From Hippopus hippopus (lineage: Eukaryota > Mollusca > Bivalvia > Cardiida > Cardiidae), in NCBI GenBank assembly GCA_946811185.2, contig OX328112.1:21047558-21111557 (forward strand): DNA of 64,000 nucleotides. The letters run 5' to 3'. The position numbers and the translations under genes were made by a program. Within the stretch, counting starts at the first letter, position 1, and each line of letters opens with the position of its first letter. The notes beneath the pieces are model-generated. The model saw nothing but the letters and a program-made list of their open reading frames with translations, did no database searches and was not told the DNA's origin. Shown here in pieces: positions 47,077 to 58,867 of this stretch.

Positions 47077-47224
47077 TTAATTCATTTTCAGTGGCAAAAT
47101 TTTTAATAAGTTCTTAAAGTGGTCGGTTGCAAATATAATGCAGGAGGTAATGAGTTTACCAATTATTTCTACTGAGAAATAATTCAACCAATTCTGAATT
47201 TGGCAGAATATCGCACATAAATAT

Positions 47225-47340
47225 ACATGTACCTAATATCTTCAATCAAAATCAAACTGTACATTCTATGCAGTCAGATCTTGTTTTTCTTCGATGACAT
47301 AGATACTCAAAATTGCTCACAGTATTATGAGGGTTGAAAA
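47225..47340. mobile_element. Family B element, degenerate
   Basis: CAATCAAAATCAAACTGTAC and ATGCAGTCAGATCTTG match the core. The right end is TATTATGAGGGTTGAA. Confidence 0.45.
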
Positions 47341-47859
47341 ATTATATGAGTTTTTGTTTTCATAACACTTAAATTTGATTTTGTTATTGATCTCGATGCA
47401 TTTGAACTTATTGATTAGATTGACACACTTATTAGATTTTTTTATTTAAAAATTGTATACCGCTTGTTAAATACACGTATCATTTTTCTTTTGTTTTTTT
47501 CTGATGAATATTGATATCTGAAATGTTAGAAACACAGCTAAAGCTAGTTTTATCATTGTAGATTGTGATACTCTTTAACGATTATACCACAATTTTATTT
47601 TAGCTATACATAACTCCTACATTTGCAAAACTTGAAAGTGAACATTTTTCTACAAGAAAAGAGATTCAATTATTGCACTTAAATGCCTGTTCTTGAATGG
47701 CCTATATTTTCGAAGCAGAGTGAACTGTCAGAATAAGGCTGCACAAATGGAAATATTCTCAAACTATTGTAACAGTTTCTGTAATACTAAATTTAAATGC
47801 TAGTCATGTGCCTGGTCAATCAGATGATTAATTTTGTAGTTAAGAGGTGTTTATATATC

Positions 47860-48065
47860 TCCTTACCAAATGGTAGATTTAACTCGTCCATATTGAAAGT
47901 ATTCGCCGAAGACGAATTGTGTCCTAATTTAGGGATTTTTCTTTGAAAGGGTAGAAAACAATAGGAGAAAAGAAAGAAATGCTGGTTACCAGCATCTTCC
48001 TTTTTTCCTCACAATATTTCAAAAAGTTTTCTGGATCGTTTAAACGCAAGATTGTTGGTAAGAGG
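47860..48065 (+). mobile_element. Family A MITE
   Basis: CCTTACCAAATGGTAG, GTATTCGCCGAAGACG, AAGGGTAGAAAAC, hairpin AAATGCTGGTTACCAGCAT, CCTCACAATATTTCAAAAAG and the end GATTGTTGGTAAGAGG. Confidence 0.6.
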
Positions 48066-49154
48066 TTGAACAGCTGGTTAGGGTCGACACACTAGGACTG
48101 TTTTTTTACTGTAATAGGTGAATGTAAGTTTTAACTGTAAATCTAAACCTTGTTTAATAACACAGGAAGGACTGGTAATTATGTTTATAAATATTAGATT
48201 TCGGCTAATTTGTTGCACAGACAACGTAATACCTGTACCGTGTCATACTGTGTTCATCCAATACTATTTAAATAATAATTAATAAGTGTAAGTTACTGCA
48301 TTAAAAACCTTATGAAACTGTAATTCGGTACACAGTTCAGACAAACGTGCTTAAATGTTTCCCCTTTGTGTCACTTATCCGAGTTTTATTCGTCTGAATT
48401 TAGCCCGTGCCATGACAGTGTTATTGTCTTGTAACATTCTTGTCATTTTGTCCTGTTGAAGTTCCATACCATAATGTTATTCATGCTAATATTACATGAG
48501 AACCCCTATAGGATAAAACCAAATCAATTTTTAGCATTTTTAGAAATTCTAAGACACTTTACAGATGTTGCAAAAAATAGAATAGGCCTCAAGCTAGATA
48601 ATGAAGATGGCCCCCTTATGTTGGAGTTTTTTGCCAAACCTACTCACATAACGTAGAAATTAGGAGACTAAATTTTCAAAAGTCTCGGTTGTAATGATAG
48701 TCCTTAGTTATTTAATTAATGTATACTAGATTCTGAGTCATTGGTGAATAAACCATTCAAAAAGACAACAATAGCCGCCATCTGGGTATGTTTGTTGGTT
48801 AAAAAAATGTGATTTTGTAACAGTTATAGTTTTAAAAAATTTATGCAATTGACTGTAAATTAGTAAAGGACGTTATTTCTTTAAGCTATTGAGTACAGTT
48901 AATGTGATTTTGATGATAAATTTAAGGAATTTAAAAAATTAAAGTAAAAAGAAAGGAAAGAAAGAAAAAAAAAACTAAAATCAAGAAAAAGTTGGGGAAA
49001 AAATTTTTTAATGTGAATGCCCCTCCTTTAATTGAGGAATTGACGCAATCATGTTACCAGGCGATCTTTTGAAAAAATCTGACTGTAAGGAGATGTTCTC
49101 TTTTCATTTGTTGTAGAATTTATTCTGATAAGGCCAATTTTGGCTACTGACAAA

Positions 49155-51319
49155 TAGAGATTTGCGAGCTAATATGAATACGAATACGATGACTGTAACG
49201 ACACAAATCAAGGGGTCGTCTCAATATACACATGTACAGGTAATTTAAAGTTCATAGGGACCCCCTGAATTTTGCAATATCATAAAAAATGCCTTAGAAA
49301 TTGTATTGAAATTTTGCATACATGTAGTTAATTATATTCCTTTACAAAACCTTCAGAACTTTGAAAAAAATAGTGTGACTTTTTTCGCATTCAGTGAAAT
49401 GTGAAAATGAATGAACAAAACAGAGAAAAAACGATGGGAGGGGGGAAGGGTATTTTGAGCAAAGAGTTTTTCTATATATGAAAACATTTCTTATTCAAGT
49501 ACACTAGCTGCAGTCGTCTCTTGTTTCAACAGCAGAAACTCCAACTTTTGAGGCCCTTATCTCGTTTTTTATTCGGGCCTAATTAAATGATTCAGTATCA
49601 GAAATTTACACACACTTGTTTACACTTCGTTTTCACTTCACACCCAACCATAGATGTTTTCCCGCAACCCAGCCAAACTTTGGCTCACATCATGCAGTAT
49701 AACATACAGCAATAAAATGGAGAAGGGAGAATTGTATGAACAGATTAAGTTCCCTAAACCGGTTCCAAAAAATTGTGTAGATGGATTTTTACAGTCAAAG
49801 GGACAAAGTGTCTGTAAGATTACCACCCTATCAGTGAGACCTAAATCAATTGAGCTAATTAGTAGTATGGGCGAACTGAAAACATCATAGCGAAAAACAA
49901 TTAAAATCGAAATCTGAAAAACCTTCGAGTCATAACATCGTGTGGTTTTGAACACATTTTTCAACAGAAGTCGTGTGGAAAATATAGTTGGGACCAAATT
50001 TTCGAAACTATGCAACATACAGGAGAGCATTGGACAAATCACTTTAGACTATCAAGATTTGTATGAAAGAGAAAAGCGATATCTAAGTAAGGTGTATATC
50101 TATATTATTTGCACAAAAACAATTTCAGGGCCTCATATTTAGATATTAAAGTGACGTACTGACGTCATGCTCTTGTCCTGTTAGGAATGAAGTTCTGGTC
50201 ACTGTGCGAAACCGTAGAAAAGATTTAAGCTTCAGAACAAAAACACCTAATGAAAAGCCTGCAAAGCAGATAAGGCCTAATCAGGTTTACATCTTCAAAA
50301 ATGACTGTAGAATCGCCATTTAAAATAAAAATAATCAACCAAAGCAAAAGGTTTTGACCAACTCTTACTATCAAATGTACAGCTCGAGGATCGGGGGCAA
50401 CATAAATCGAATTCGATACACACTGTTTATACAAGCTCTACATAATATACCTACAGCAATCATACGGGAAGTACCAAGACTGAGTGTATTTTTATTTTCT
50501 TTTTGTCTCTAATAAGTTACGAAAAAAACTCGACCACTCTTACCACCAGTTCATTAAGGCTACTGGAGAGGAATTTTCTGTTTCAGTATTTTTTTTTTTT
50601 TTCATTTTTCATTTTCAGTTCATTGGCCTATATTGTTTTTAATCTTATTATCGTGTATATAGCGTGTGTGTTATGCACGTGAATTTTACTTTTTAGCAGA
50701 CGACAAAATTAAAATTTTGTCCAAATTTAAACATTTATACACGAAAAGATAAAAAAAGCTAAACGATAGATCATTTGTCGTAAAAAGAGGTACAAACCTT
50801 TATTGAAAAAAGAGAGTACATGCATATTGATTACCAGCAATTTGTTCTTTTCCAACAATGCTTTCATAGCTTTCTTTCAGCTGGTTATACTAATTATGGG
50901 GCCTGCTAATCCTGTCGCTGCCAATCCAGGGCCAGCCAATCCAGGGTCAGCTAATCAAGGGCTAGCTTGTCCTAGATCCGGTCCTCGACATGCTGTCGAG
51001 ATGATATGGCAATACAGGTTACTTCATCATCAGATGAAGGACACACTCATTGCGTTGCACCTTCTCGTACTAGACGGCAAAGGAAACACACTTATCCCGA
51101 GCTATTTAGGGAAAATCAAGAGGAATGTAATGAGTATTTAAATATAAAGAAATAATGAGGCTGTTAGGCGTAATTCAAGCTACTGAAGAGAGTGTATGAT
51201 TAATAAACCTAATACAATAAAACACTTGGCCTAACACTTATTATTTGTTTTGAAACAACCCCTCAGATATTCCCTATTTCGTCTTCGTCACCGTTAACGG
51301 ATTAATTCGCAAATCTCTA
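49155..51319. mobile_element. Segment of about 2.2 kb with long imperfect inverted ends
   Basis: Left TAGAGATTTGCGA (49155-49167) is the exact reverse complement of the right end (51307-51319). Further in, AGGGGTCGTCTCAA (49211-49224) pairs with AGGGGTTGTTTCAA on the other strand (51253-51266). Both ends also carry an ACGA-rich spacer. No transposase was recognised, and a clean target duplication was not found. A non-autonomous DNA transposon is the likely reading. Confidence 0.5.
50884..51141 (+). other. Unrecognised open frame with Asn-Pro-Gly repeats
   Basis: 86 open codons with three imperfect five-residue repeats (NPGPA, NPGSA, NQGLA) and then HAVEMIWQYRLLHHQMKDTL. It lies inside the inverted-end segment just described. 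It has no clear start signal and its phase does not fit exons 19 and 20. It may be a remnant of an element-encoded protein or chance. Confidence 0.25.
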
Positions 51320-51509
51320 ATAGTCAGAGGAAAAGGACATGATTAATATGGAGTACGATAGATCAGGTTTAGACGGGGAGGCCTCTGGCAGTGACTAGTG
51401 AAAATTAAAAAGGGTGGGATATTCAGTGTGTACATATGTAGTATACTGGTCTATCCCACAGATAGATGTAAATGTATAGCTTGTGTTTGTATAAGGGGAC
51501 ACTTATACT

Positions 51510-51702
51510 GCCTTGCTATAGAGCTAGCTTTTGTAGCGACGTGGTTGAGCGTTCGCCTTCGGACCTGGAGGTCTAGGGTTCAAACTCCGCCTGGGGAGGC
51601 TATGTGTCAGAACTGTTACATTTGGCGCCCAACGTGGGGCTCGACATTTACATACAGGGGCACATATGTAGGCTGTCTACATATCTTTAAAAAAAAAAAA
51701 GA
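51510..51702 (+). mobile_element. tRNA-like head plus tRNA-Lys primer-binding-site motif
   Basis: A-box-like TGGTTGAGCGTT (51542-51553) and B-box-like GGTTCAAACTCC (51577-51588) suggest a tRNA-derived head. At 51623-51644 the sequence equals the complement of the 3' end of tRNA-Lys (CUU type, from memory), TGGCGCCCAACGTGGGGCTC then GA, two bases after a TTACA that would end an LTR. A-rich sequence follows at 51688-51700. It could be a SINE or an LTR retroelement remnant. Confidence 0.5.
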
Positions 51703-52523
51703 TGTTTCTTTAAAGCATCCTTGTTATAAGATATATTTATTGCATAGTACAGAAAACATTAAGCATTTCTAAAAACAGTGTACGTTAACAGCAATAGTAA
51801 GTGCAAATTTGTAAATATATATATAGTAAAATAGTATAGTTACAATTGAAAACCACTAGAATCCCTTAAGATTTCACAAAGACAAAAATACTGGTAGAAA
51901 GGGAAATTATCCATTCTATTGACATTAGACATAATGTTGGTAAAGGAACAATTGCGACTTTGACAAGGAAAGGGGAGCAAAGAAAAATCTAACTTGATGT
52001 ATCAATATTAAATGAAGCTGTCAGCTTGAAGCATTTAAATGGAGTGTTATGTTCAGTACGAATACTTGCAAAACTTTGACGCATTACATGTTTTAGATTC
52101 CACTGAAAATGTGCTGTTAAAACTACTTTGTCTAATCATACATGAAACTATAGTTAACTTTCAAATTTCGTAACAGTTATGTTTTTGTGTCAGACTTTTG
52201 TGATCTTACTCCTTACAAAAGAAGATCATTGTGTCGTTATCTTGTATATATTGTTTGCAGCTAGAGAATTAGTCTTTTTTTTTTTATCTTTCTACAATTC
52301 TTTTGTTCATAAGCCGAAGGTTGCTTCACGGAGCAGATGTAGTACTGCCAGACGTCTGGTAAAGCATGGTTCTAATAATATCTGAATGACTATGATTAAT
52401 CATTTAAAAATAACAATAATGCAATTGAATTGCCAAGAGAATCGCCATTTGATGTTAACATCTAAATGGTCACAATGAAATGAGCTCAGTGAAAACTTGG
52501 GTGCAAGGCATCTACAAGAAGTG

Positions 52524-52570
52524 TCGACCAATGTCAGCCTGCACAGTCCGCACAGGCTGACATTGGTCGA
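52524..52570. repeat. Perfect 18-bp hairpin
   Basis: Arms TCGACCAATGTCAGCCTG (52524-52541) and the exact complement (52553-52570) around an 11-nt loop, CACAGTCCGCA. It resembles the family B hairpin in plan (CAGCCTG / CAGGCTG) but differs in sequence. Confidence 0.8.
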
Positions 52571-53458
52571 AACTTTTTGCCATATGTAAATTTTCTACGT
52601 GTCCAAGAACTGTTCTGCTTCATGGTTCTGTAGGTTGTTGGACAAAATGGATTTATGGATCCGTAATTATGTGATGTGATATAATGTATCATGGAGATGT
52701 AGTATACTCTCTTTTTCTCACAGCGCCGCTCAAATGTTTTTGAATGAAGCATGTAATAGTCCTTACCTTTCCAAGTATTAATCAACAGCTCACGAATATG
52801 TATACCATTATAGTTAGCATGTCCAGCTTTGTGTCAAAAATTGCAAGCAGTAAAGACTGAAGTAACTCATTTTTGGAACAGTTGCTTTACACTGACTTTT
52901 TCTTACACATTTCCATAATTTAACTATAACATTAATGTTTAAAACGATAAATTCAATTGGGTTTATATTACTACTGCATAAGTGAAATATTGTAGTAATT
53001 ACAGCAGAATTTGGCAGACAAATATTCATAAAAACAGCGTTCTCCAATCTTTATGTATAAATGTAACCCATAGGAGCATTGTGAATCTCTTTCAATATGT
53101 CAATAAAGGAAGTAAGATTGAAATCTTTAAAGCCTTCCTTGAGGCAATTGGTTATGTATCTTGTATCCCCCAAAACAATTTTGTAAGGATGCTGTTATGA
53201 TGATGGTGACTTAACTTGTCTCCAGAGTTGAATTTGTTATTTATTCACATGACTTGTTGTATGATATATGAGGAGTTGTAAGATAATTTTAGAGAGTGAT
53301 AATTTTATAAAAGAGATTGAACCCTTTGTTTATTCATACAGTTTTGTGTTTTCCGGAGACATATCTGGAGACGCATTTACCATCATTTATGCGGTCAAAA
53401 TTGTTACTGTTTACATTATATTTTTGCAATTTTTAATGCTTGACAACACTTGATTCAG

Positions 53459-53488
53459 GTGTCACAGGATGATATTGACGATGATATG
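53459..53488 (+). CDS. KIAA2012: KIAA2012-like, exon 20 (30-nt microexon)
   Basis: Ten codons, phase 0 to 0, encoding VSQDDIDDDM. The acceptor is GATTCAG at 53458 and the donor a strong GTAAGT at 53489. It is short, so it is supported mainly by its good splice sites, phase and acidic composition matching exon 19. Confidence 0.6.
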
Positions 53489-54117
53489 GTAAGTTTATAC
53501 AATGGCTTTGTAAAAAGAAGTCCATATTTACCCCGAAACTGCTTTGGACAAGGGGAGTTCTTTAGAAGTTGTGTTATAGTTGGTTTTATTGAAGAAAATT
53601 GTTTGTCCCTGTAATTGTGAAATAAGTTGGATTTTATTGGTGACGGTACATATATGTTTAAATAAGAAATGAGACAAGTTTCTGCCCAAAAGATTATTCT
53701 ACTGGACCTTTCAGATTTTTCACTCTTTGGCATTGTTGTAAAATACTTTAGAGAATGTTTTTTCATTCTGGTAGAAATCTCTGAAAACAACCACTGATAT
53801 ACTGTATTTTAATGTGATATTAAAAGAAACTTGGATCATTTCCTCGATGGAAAAGAACAAAATTTAGATGACATACCTACATTTAGGTTTATGGTATCAT
53901 AGTAAAAGACAAGGTCTGTCATAGATGAAACCTTTGAATCCCCTTCTAATGTTCGTTTTAGAAATAGTTTTTCTGATTTACTCATAAAGATTCTGTATAT
54001 TTCGCATGTGAATGAAGTATCTAAATGCTCTTGTTATTCGTCTTTTAACTATTGGAACTACATACATTTTGGATTCAATCCCTGTTTGTGACAATGGTTT
54101 TGTTTCTTTATTCTCAG

Positions 54118-54150
54118 CCAAAGCGCCGAAGAAGCCGAGCACAATATTGA
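54118..54150 (+). CDS. Possible alternative terminal exon
   Basis: After a good acceptor (TTTATTCTCAG at 54117), and in the phase left by exon 20, the sequence reads PKRRRSRAQY and then TGA at 54148-54150. AATAAA follows at 54224-54229. This could be an alternative last exon ending the protein with a basic, NLS-like tail. It may equally be chance, since no GT donor is needed and ten codons are weak evidence. Confidence 0.3.
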   Translation, partial: PKRRRSRAQY

Positions 54151-54640
54151 CAAAAAACAGGAGACTCATGAGTTAACAAACTGTCTCAATTATATGAATG
54201 AAATACTTGTAAAATTCTTTTACAATAAACAAACAATGTTAACCGAAGGGTAGAAAATTGAGAAAGAAGGACATTATTATAAGATTCAAGAACAACAGCT
54301 TGTCTTTTGTTCATGTACCATTGTCAAGAATTATAACTTTGTCAAAAGTAATAATTACAGACTTTCTAAGCAGACTTTAGCCCATTGTAATTCTTACTAA
54401 CACTGTGATTCTGTATGAAGCAGTAGCATATTTAAATACACTTATCTGCCATAGATTTGTTCAACTTATTAAACCCACCATTTTTTCATCCTGCAACAGA
54501 ACACTTATGACAGCCTTTCCTCAGAAAAGGGATATTGCTGGTAATTGGCAAGTTTTCCTTATGTCACAATGTTTTCAAATATGTCTTGGTATTTAACCTT
54601 AAGCTACGGTGATTATTCACATTTTACATAGGTGCCTTAA

Positions 54641-54825
54641 ACTGTTTACTAGATTACAAAATTTTAGACATTGTCCATATCAAAAGAATTCAAATTACAG
54701 CGTTTGTCATTGGAAGGGTAGAAAACATAATGAGAAAATGGGAAAGTGCTGTTTATCTGCTGTTAGCCCTGTCGAACAGTTTTTTTCAGAGGCATCCTGT
54801 CAAAATACAAAATCGTTTAATAAAG
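54641..54825 (+). mobile_element. Family A MITE
   Basis: TTAA at 54637-54640, then ACTGTTTACTAGATTAC, AATTTTAGACATTGTCC, GGAAGGGTAGAAAAC and the end CGTTTAATAAAGGGG. The second hairpin arm is lost. Confidence 0.55.
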
Positions 54826-55734
54826 GGGATATTTTTTATCAGGAGGTTATGAGTGAAAGTAATTCTATACCTGAGGTTATTGAATTATAGAATTTGTGTT
54901 TGCATATAGATATTGATTAAAATTTGCACTTTTCATGAATGCATGGTATACTTTTGATAAAGAAGTTAATCATGTGAATATTAAGCTCGGGACTGGCATA
55001 AAGTGATTTTTTTTATTCGTTTGCAAAATAGCATCATAATCTAAGTATATCTTGGGTACTTGAATTTTTTGATGTTTTGGATATATGAGACATGTTGAAA
55101 AGGAAGGTCTTCTTATTCACTATACGGGTATGAAATCATTACTATTATGATACCCCTGAAAACAAAAGTCTAAAAGAGTAAACTGGAATCAGTCTGCTTG
55201 TCTCTCCTTCACCGATCTATCTGTCCAGCCAACTGTGGGTACACTCTTTCAGTACCTAAGCGATTTTTAAAGAATAATCTTTATCAAGGCAGTTACGCTT
55301 ATGGTTTTGTAGGTTGGAGGGCAAAATCAAAAATAAGAATTTCATAATGCATTTCCGTAAAAAAGTATGAAAAAACTTATAGCAATGTTAGCGGAATGAT
55401 GTAAATGTGTTTATGTTCATATATATTCATAGTTGAGCCATGTTTATGACTGATAACTAAAGATTTCTGCTTCACACAAAAATCACTTCTGTTTGCATGA
55501 AATTTAATCGGAGTGACTTCTTCTGGTTTCAGGAATTTTGTATAGATAGTACTTTGTAGATGCAATTATGCCTAAAACAGTTGTGTTTCTGCTAATCCTT
55601 TGAAATGATACAGGGATAGAGACACCTGGATTAAAAAGTTTACTATATAGAAACAAAACTACAAGGCCAGGAAGAAAATGGTCAGACTTGACAAAGTATA
55701 TTAAAGAGTAGGGTACCTTTTTTGGACTTTGATA

Positions 55735-56704
55735 CCGTATTTTCCGGACAATAGGCCGCTGCACTGTATAGGCCGCACCCTTTCATTTTAACCATTTTAG
55801 AAATAAAAAATATTGTATAGGCCGCACCGGCACATAAGCCGCGCCCGATACGATTGGTTACTGTATAATGTCATCCCTCTTTAGATACATGTACTTGTAT
55901 ATGAACCGGTATATGTATTATACATGTTTAACTCTTTACCAAACGACAAAATTTTAGACTTGTCCAAATTGAAAGCATTTGCAGAAGACAAAGTTAATGT
56001 GACTTGAAAATTGAAATTTGTATTTGGAAGGGTAGAAAACATTGTGGGAAAAGGAGAAAATGCTGGTTAACAGCATTTTCTCCTTTTCCAACAACGTTTT
56101 CAAAAGGCTTCCATCTCAGGGTCGTAAAAACCAGGGATTGTTTGGTAAAGGGTTAAGACAAGAAACTAATTTATCCGTTGTTTTTGCATTTTTTTTTTCC
56201 CATTCCATTTGAGTGATTTCCCCTTCAGCAGATCAAATCACTCAGAACACTAGAGAACGTTATCATTCGTTCATCCATTGTCGAATAATTTAAGGAATTT
56301 CGAAATTGTCAAACTGTTGCTTCGATTGACGGTACACACGTTTAATTACATTCGCAGTTAACCGCTGATTGGTACCGATAGATATCATCGAACAAAGGTG
56401 TGAAAATCTAGGTTGGTCACGAATTTTAACACATTCACAAGTTTGCAAGCGGATTAATTTATCTACCAACAAAACAAAGGTATAAGTGTTCGAGAAATAC
56501 TTTGTAGGCGTGAACCAAAGTAGCAACCACATGGCGAATCGTAAACTGGTTTTCCTTTAGGTATTTTCAGTTTTACAGGCTGCACTAACAGGTCATTTAG
56601 AAAAATAAAATTAACGTATAAGCCGCTTCGTCTTATAGGCCGCACCCTTGAAAATTTCCACTTTTTTTACAGATAGGCCCCGGCCTATTGTCCGGAAAAT
56701 ACGG
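55735..56704. mobile_element. TA-flanked element with CCGTATTTTCCGG ends
   Basis: 970 bp between TA dinucleotides (55733-55734 and 56705-56706). The ends, CCGTATTTTCCGGACAATAG on each strand, are perfect inverted repeats for more than 20 bp. TATAGGCCGCACC-like words recur inside both ends. No transposase is present. A family A MITE is nested inside at 55932-56152. Confidence 0.8.
55932..56152 (+). mobile_element. Family A TTAA MITE, best copy
   Basis: 221 bp between perfect TTAA copies (55928-55931 and 56153-56156). Ends CTCTTTACCAAACGAC and GATTGTTTGGTAAAGGG. The hairpin arms GGAAAAGGAGAAAATGCTG (56047-56065) and their exact complement (56071-56089) enclose a 5-nt loop. Confidence 0.85.
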
Positions 56705-57301
56705 TAATATGAAATAGGAGTGCCGTTGGGTAACAAAAAGGGGTTGGTCCGAAAAGCAGTTACACAGCTGTCTTTTGACCTTATCAATATCCTACTATGT
56801 GTTCTACTGTTTATTTGTATATATTACAGTATATCTCTTTGCAGCATGTACTTGTAGCATAAGGTACATGTATCTTGTTTATTTGTCACATTGTTGCGCC
56901 CCACAGACGACAAGTTGTATCTTGCAGTTTACTAATTTTGAAAACATTCTGGTGAAAGGAGAAACTGCTCACTACAAATTTTTTCCCTTTGCCACAAGGT
57001 TTTCAGATGTGTCTTTGTATTAGATCGTGATTCATGCTAATTATGCATATTTGACTTGGATATTGTCATTGGTCGTCAGCATAAACTTTGTTTCAAGATG
57101 TAAGTTATTCAACTGAATGACACATATTTGTAAAACCTGGTAACATTATACTTGAAATACAGTTTAACTTAGCAGTTGTAAATCAGCAAGAATTTAGGAA
57201 TCGGTCCAAAGTATGAGCGTAAGTTTATCATTAAAAGAACGCTAAATGTCAATGTGCCTACATGAGTGAGTGATATGCAGTCAGAATTATCTGTCAGTTA
57301 A

Positions 57302-57509
57302 CCCTTTTCCAAATATTCCAGTGTTTTCTCGACCCCCAGAAAGAAGACTTTTGAAAATATGTGGAAAATAGAGATAATGTTTGTAATAAGCATTCTTGAT
57401 TTCTTCAAGAATCTTGAAGACAATTCCCATCATTTGAGCCACATTTGATTTGTCTTCTGCAAATGCTGTTGGTTTAGGCAAGTCGATACTTGCGTTGTTT
57501 GGTTCAGAA
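57302..57509 (-). mobile_element. Family A TTAA MITE, complete
   Basis: 208 bp between perfect TTAA copies (57298-57301 and 57510-57513). Starts CCCTTTTCCAAATATTCC. Has CAATTCCCATCATTTGAGCC and CTGCAAATGCTGTTGG. The hairpin is eroded. Confidence 0.7.
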
Positions 57510-57664
57510 TTAACTGTCATATCAATGTAATTGCCAAATTTTCTGAGAAAACAGTAAATTTACATGTATGGGTATTCACACAAGTTGCTGTGGTGAAGAG
57601 TTCATGCAATTAACATATTTACAAACAAAATAAACTTGTCAGTTGATATTTGTAACGTTTGAAG

Positions 57665-57736
57665 GGTAAAGAACCAGAAATGAAAGAACAAGATGCTGCC
57701 AACGAGAGTGTATCAGATGCCCGTATTGATACAAGG
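57665..57736 (+). CDS. KIAA2012: KIAA2012-like, exon 21 (72 nt)
   Basis: 24 codons, phase 0 to 0, acceptor TTTGAAG at 57664 and donor GTACAC at 57737. It encodes GKEPEMKEQDAANESVSDAR and ends IDTR. The splice sites are only fair. Composition and phase fit between exons 20 and 22. Confidence 0.6.
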
Positions 57737-58867
57737 GTACACCATGTTATAAATGTTGTTTCTGTCTCTTTCCTGAATGACGTGTTTCTGCTTAATCAAA
57801 ATACAAACAAAATTTAATTTTTCAATTTATTGTTGAACTGCTATGAATTCATTGAAGAAATTTGGAGAAAAAAAAATAAAATCTGTGTTCTGTGAAGAAT
57901 TTTTTTAAAGTCTCCTGATGCCATTTTGTTACTGTAAAATGGAGTGATTTAATGATTATTTGAGATAAGTGATGAAACAGCATTACGGAAAGAGTAAAAC
58001 ACTTGTAATGTCAAATAGAAGTCGTTAATTAGTGCATGTGAATGGGTTAATATTGGTGCGTGTAGAGCACTATGTGCCAAACTTCACGATCCAATGTTAT
58101 CCTGCACCTCAAATTCATTGGGTGTGTAGAGGATAACTGGTAACACGTGTTTCACTTTAAGTAGTTAGGGTATTGAGCATGTGCAAATATCACGTCATCG
58201 TTTTTATTGTAAATTTGTGGCTTAATACGAGAAAGTGGCACAGATTGAGCACCTATGTAAGAAACAGCTGGACAGTTATGTTTGACAGACGTAAGACAGA
58301 CGTAAGAGTAAAATTTTAAAACAAAATAGAGATCAGATAAAGGGAAAAAAAGAAAAAAAGGAGTGAAAGTCCTGAAATGCTGATTTGTGCAGTATTGTAC
58401 TGAGGCAAAGTTTAGCTGCGCCATATCAGATTAAACATCAAGGTATGTGATACATGTGTAAATTGTAGTAATTTATGATGGAAAGGACCCCTCAAGTAAA
58501 CATCAAAGTACATAGTCTGAAAGCCTTTTGATTGAAAGTGTTGTTGTTAGGTGACTAGGTAATAATGAAGTCCGTATTTTGCAAAAAATTGTTTTAATTG
58601 TACTCAGACAGATAAAGTGAAAAACTAATAAGAAAAAAATTAAAAAAAAAAAAAAAAAAAAAACGTTCATCATTCAAAATTGAAAACAGAGAAAAAAGTC
58701 AGAAAGATGTTCACAATGATTACATTGATATTTAAAAAGAATGATTAAAATATGCATGTAAATGAAGGGTATATTGGTACAGCCTCTTGTTGTTAGAGTC
58801 ACCGTTTTGTGCGCATCCGAATTTAGTCGCCATTATTTTTAATATGTTAAACTACTACTTTGTCTAG
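57737..58867 (+). other. Intron 21
   Basis: 1.1 kb, AT-rich, with a poly-A tract at about 58640-58662. Nothing else recognised. Confidence 0.5.

Larger units (their letters stand above)
46674..53458 (+). other. Intron 19, the largest
   Basis: 6.8 kb. Family B copies (about 46980-47076 and 47225-47340), a family A copy (47860-48065), an A-rich tract (48945-49005), a 2.2 kb segment with inverted ends (about 49155-51319), a tRNA-like and PBS-like element (about 51510-51702) and a strong hairpin (52524-52570). Nothing recognised in 48070-48940 or 51710-52520. Confidence 0.5.
53489..57664 (+). other. Intron 20
   Basis: 4.2 kb. A possible alternative last exon (54118-54150), family A copies (54641-54825, 57302-57509, and 55932-56152 nested in a TA-flanked element at 55735-56704) and weaker family A hairpins near 54490-54590 and 56935-57015. 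Confidence 0.55.

Noticed and set aside
49638..50042. 134-codon minus-strand frame
   Set aside because: No recognisable motif, no splice support and poor composition for coding. It lies inside the inverted-end segment.
50884..51016. Possible exon between exons 19 and 20 after CTTTCAG
   Set aside because: It would end in phase 2 while exon 20 needs phase 0, and it lies inside a repeat-like segment.
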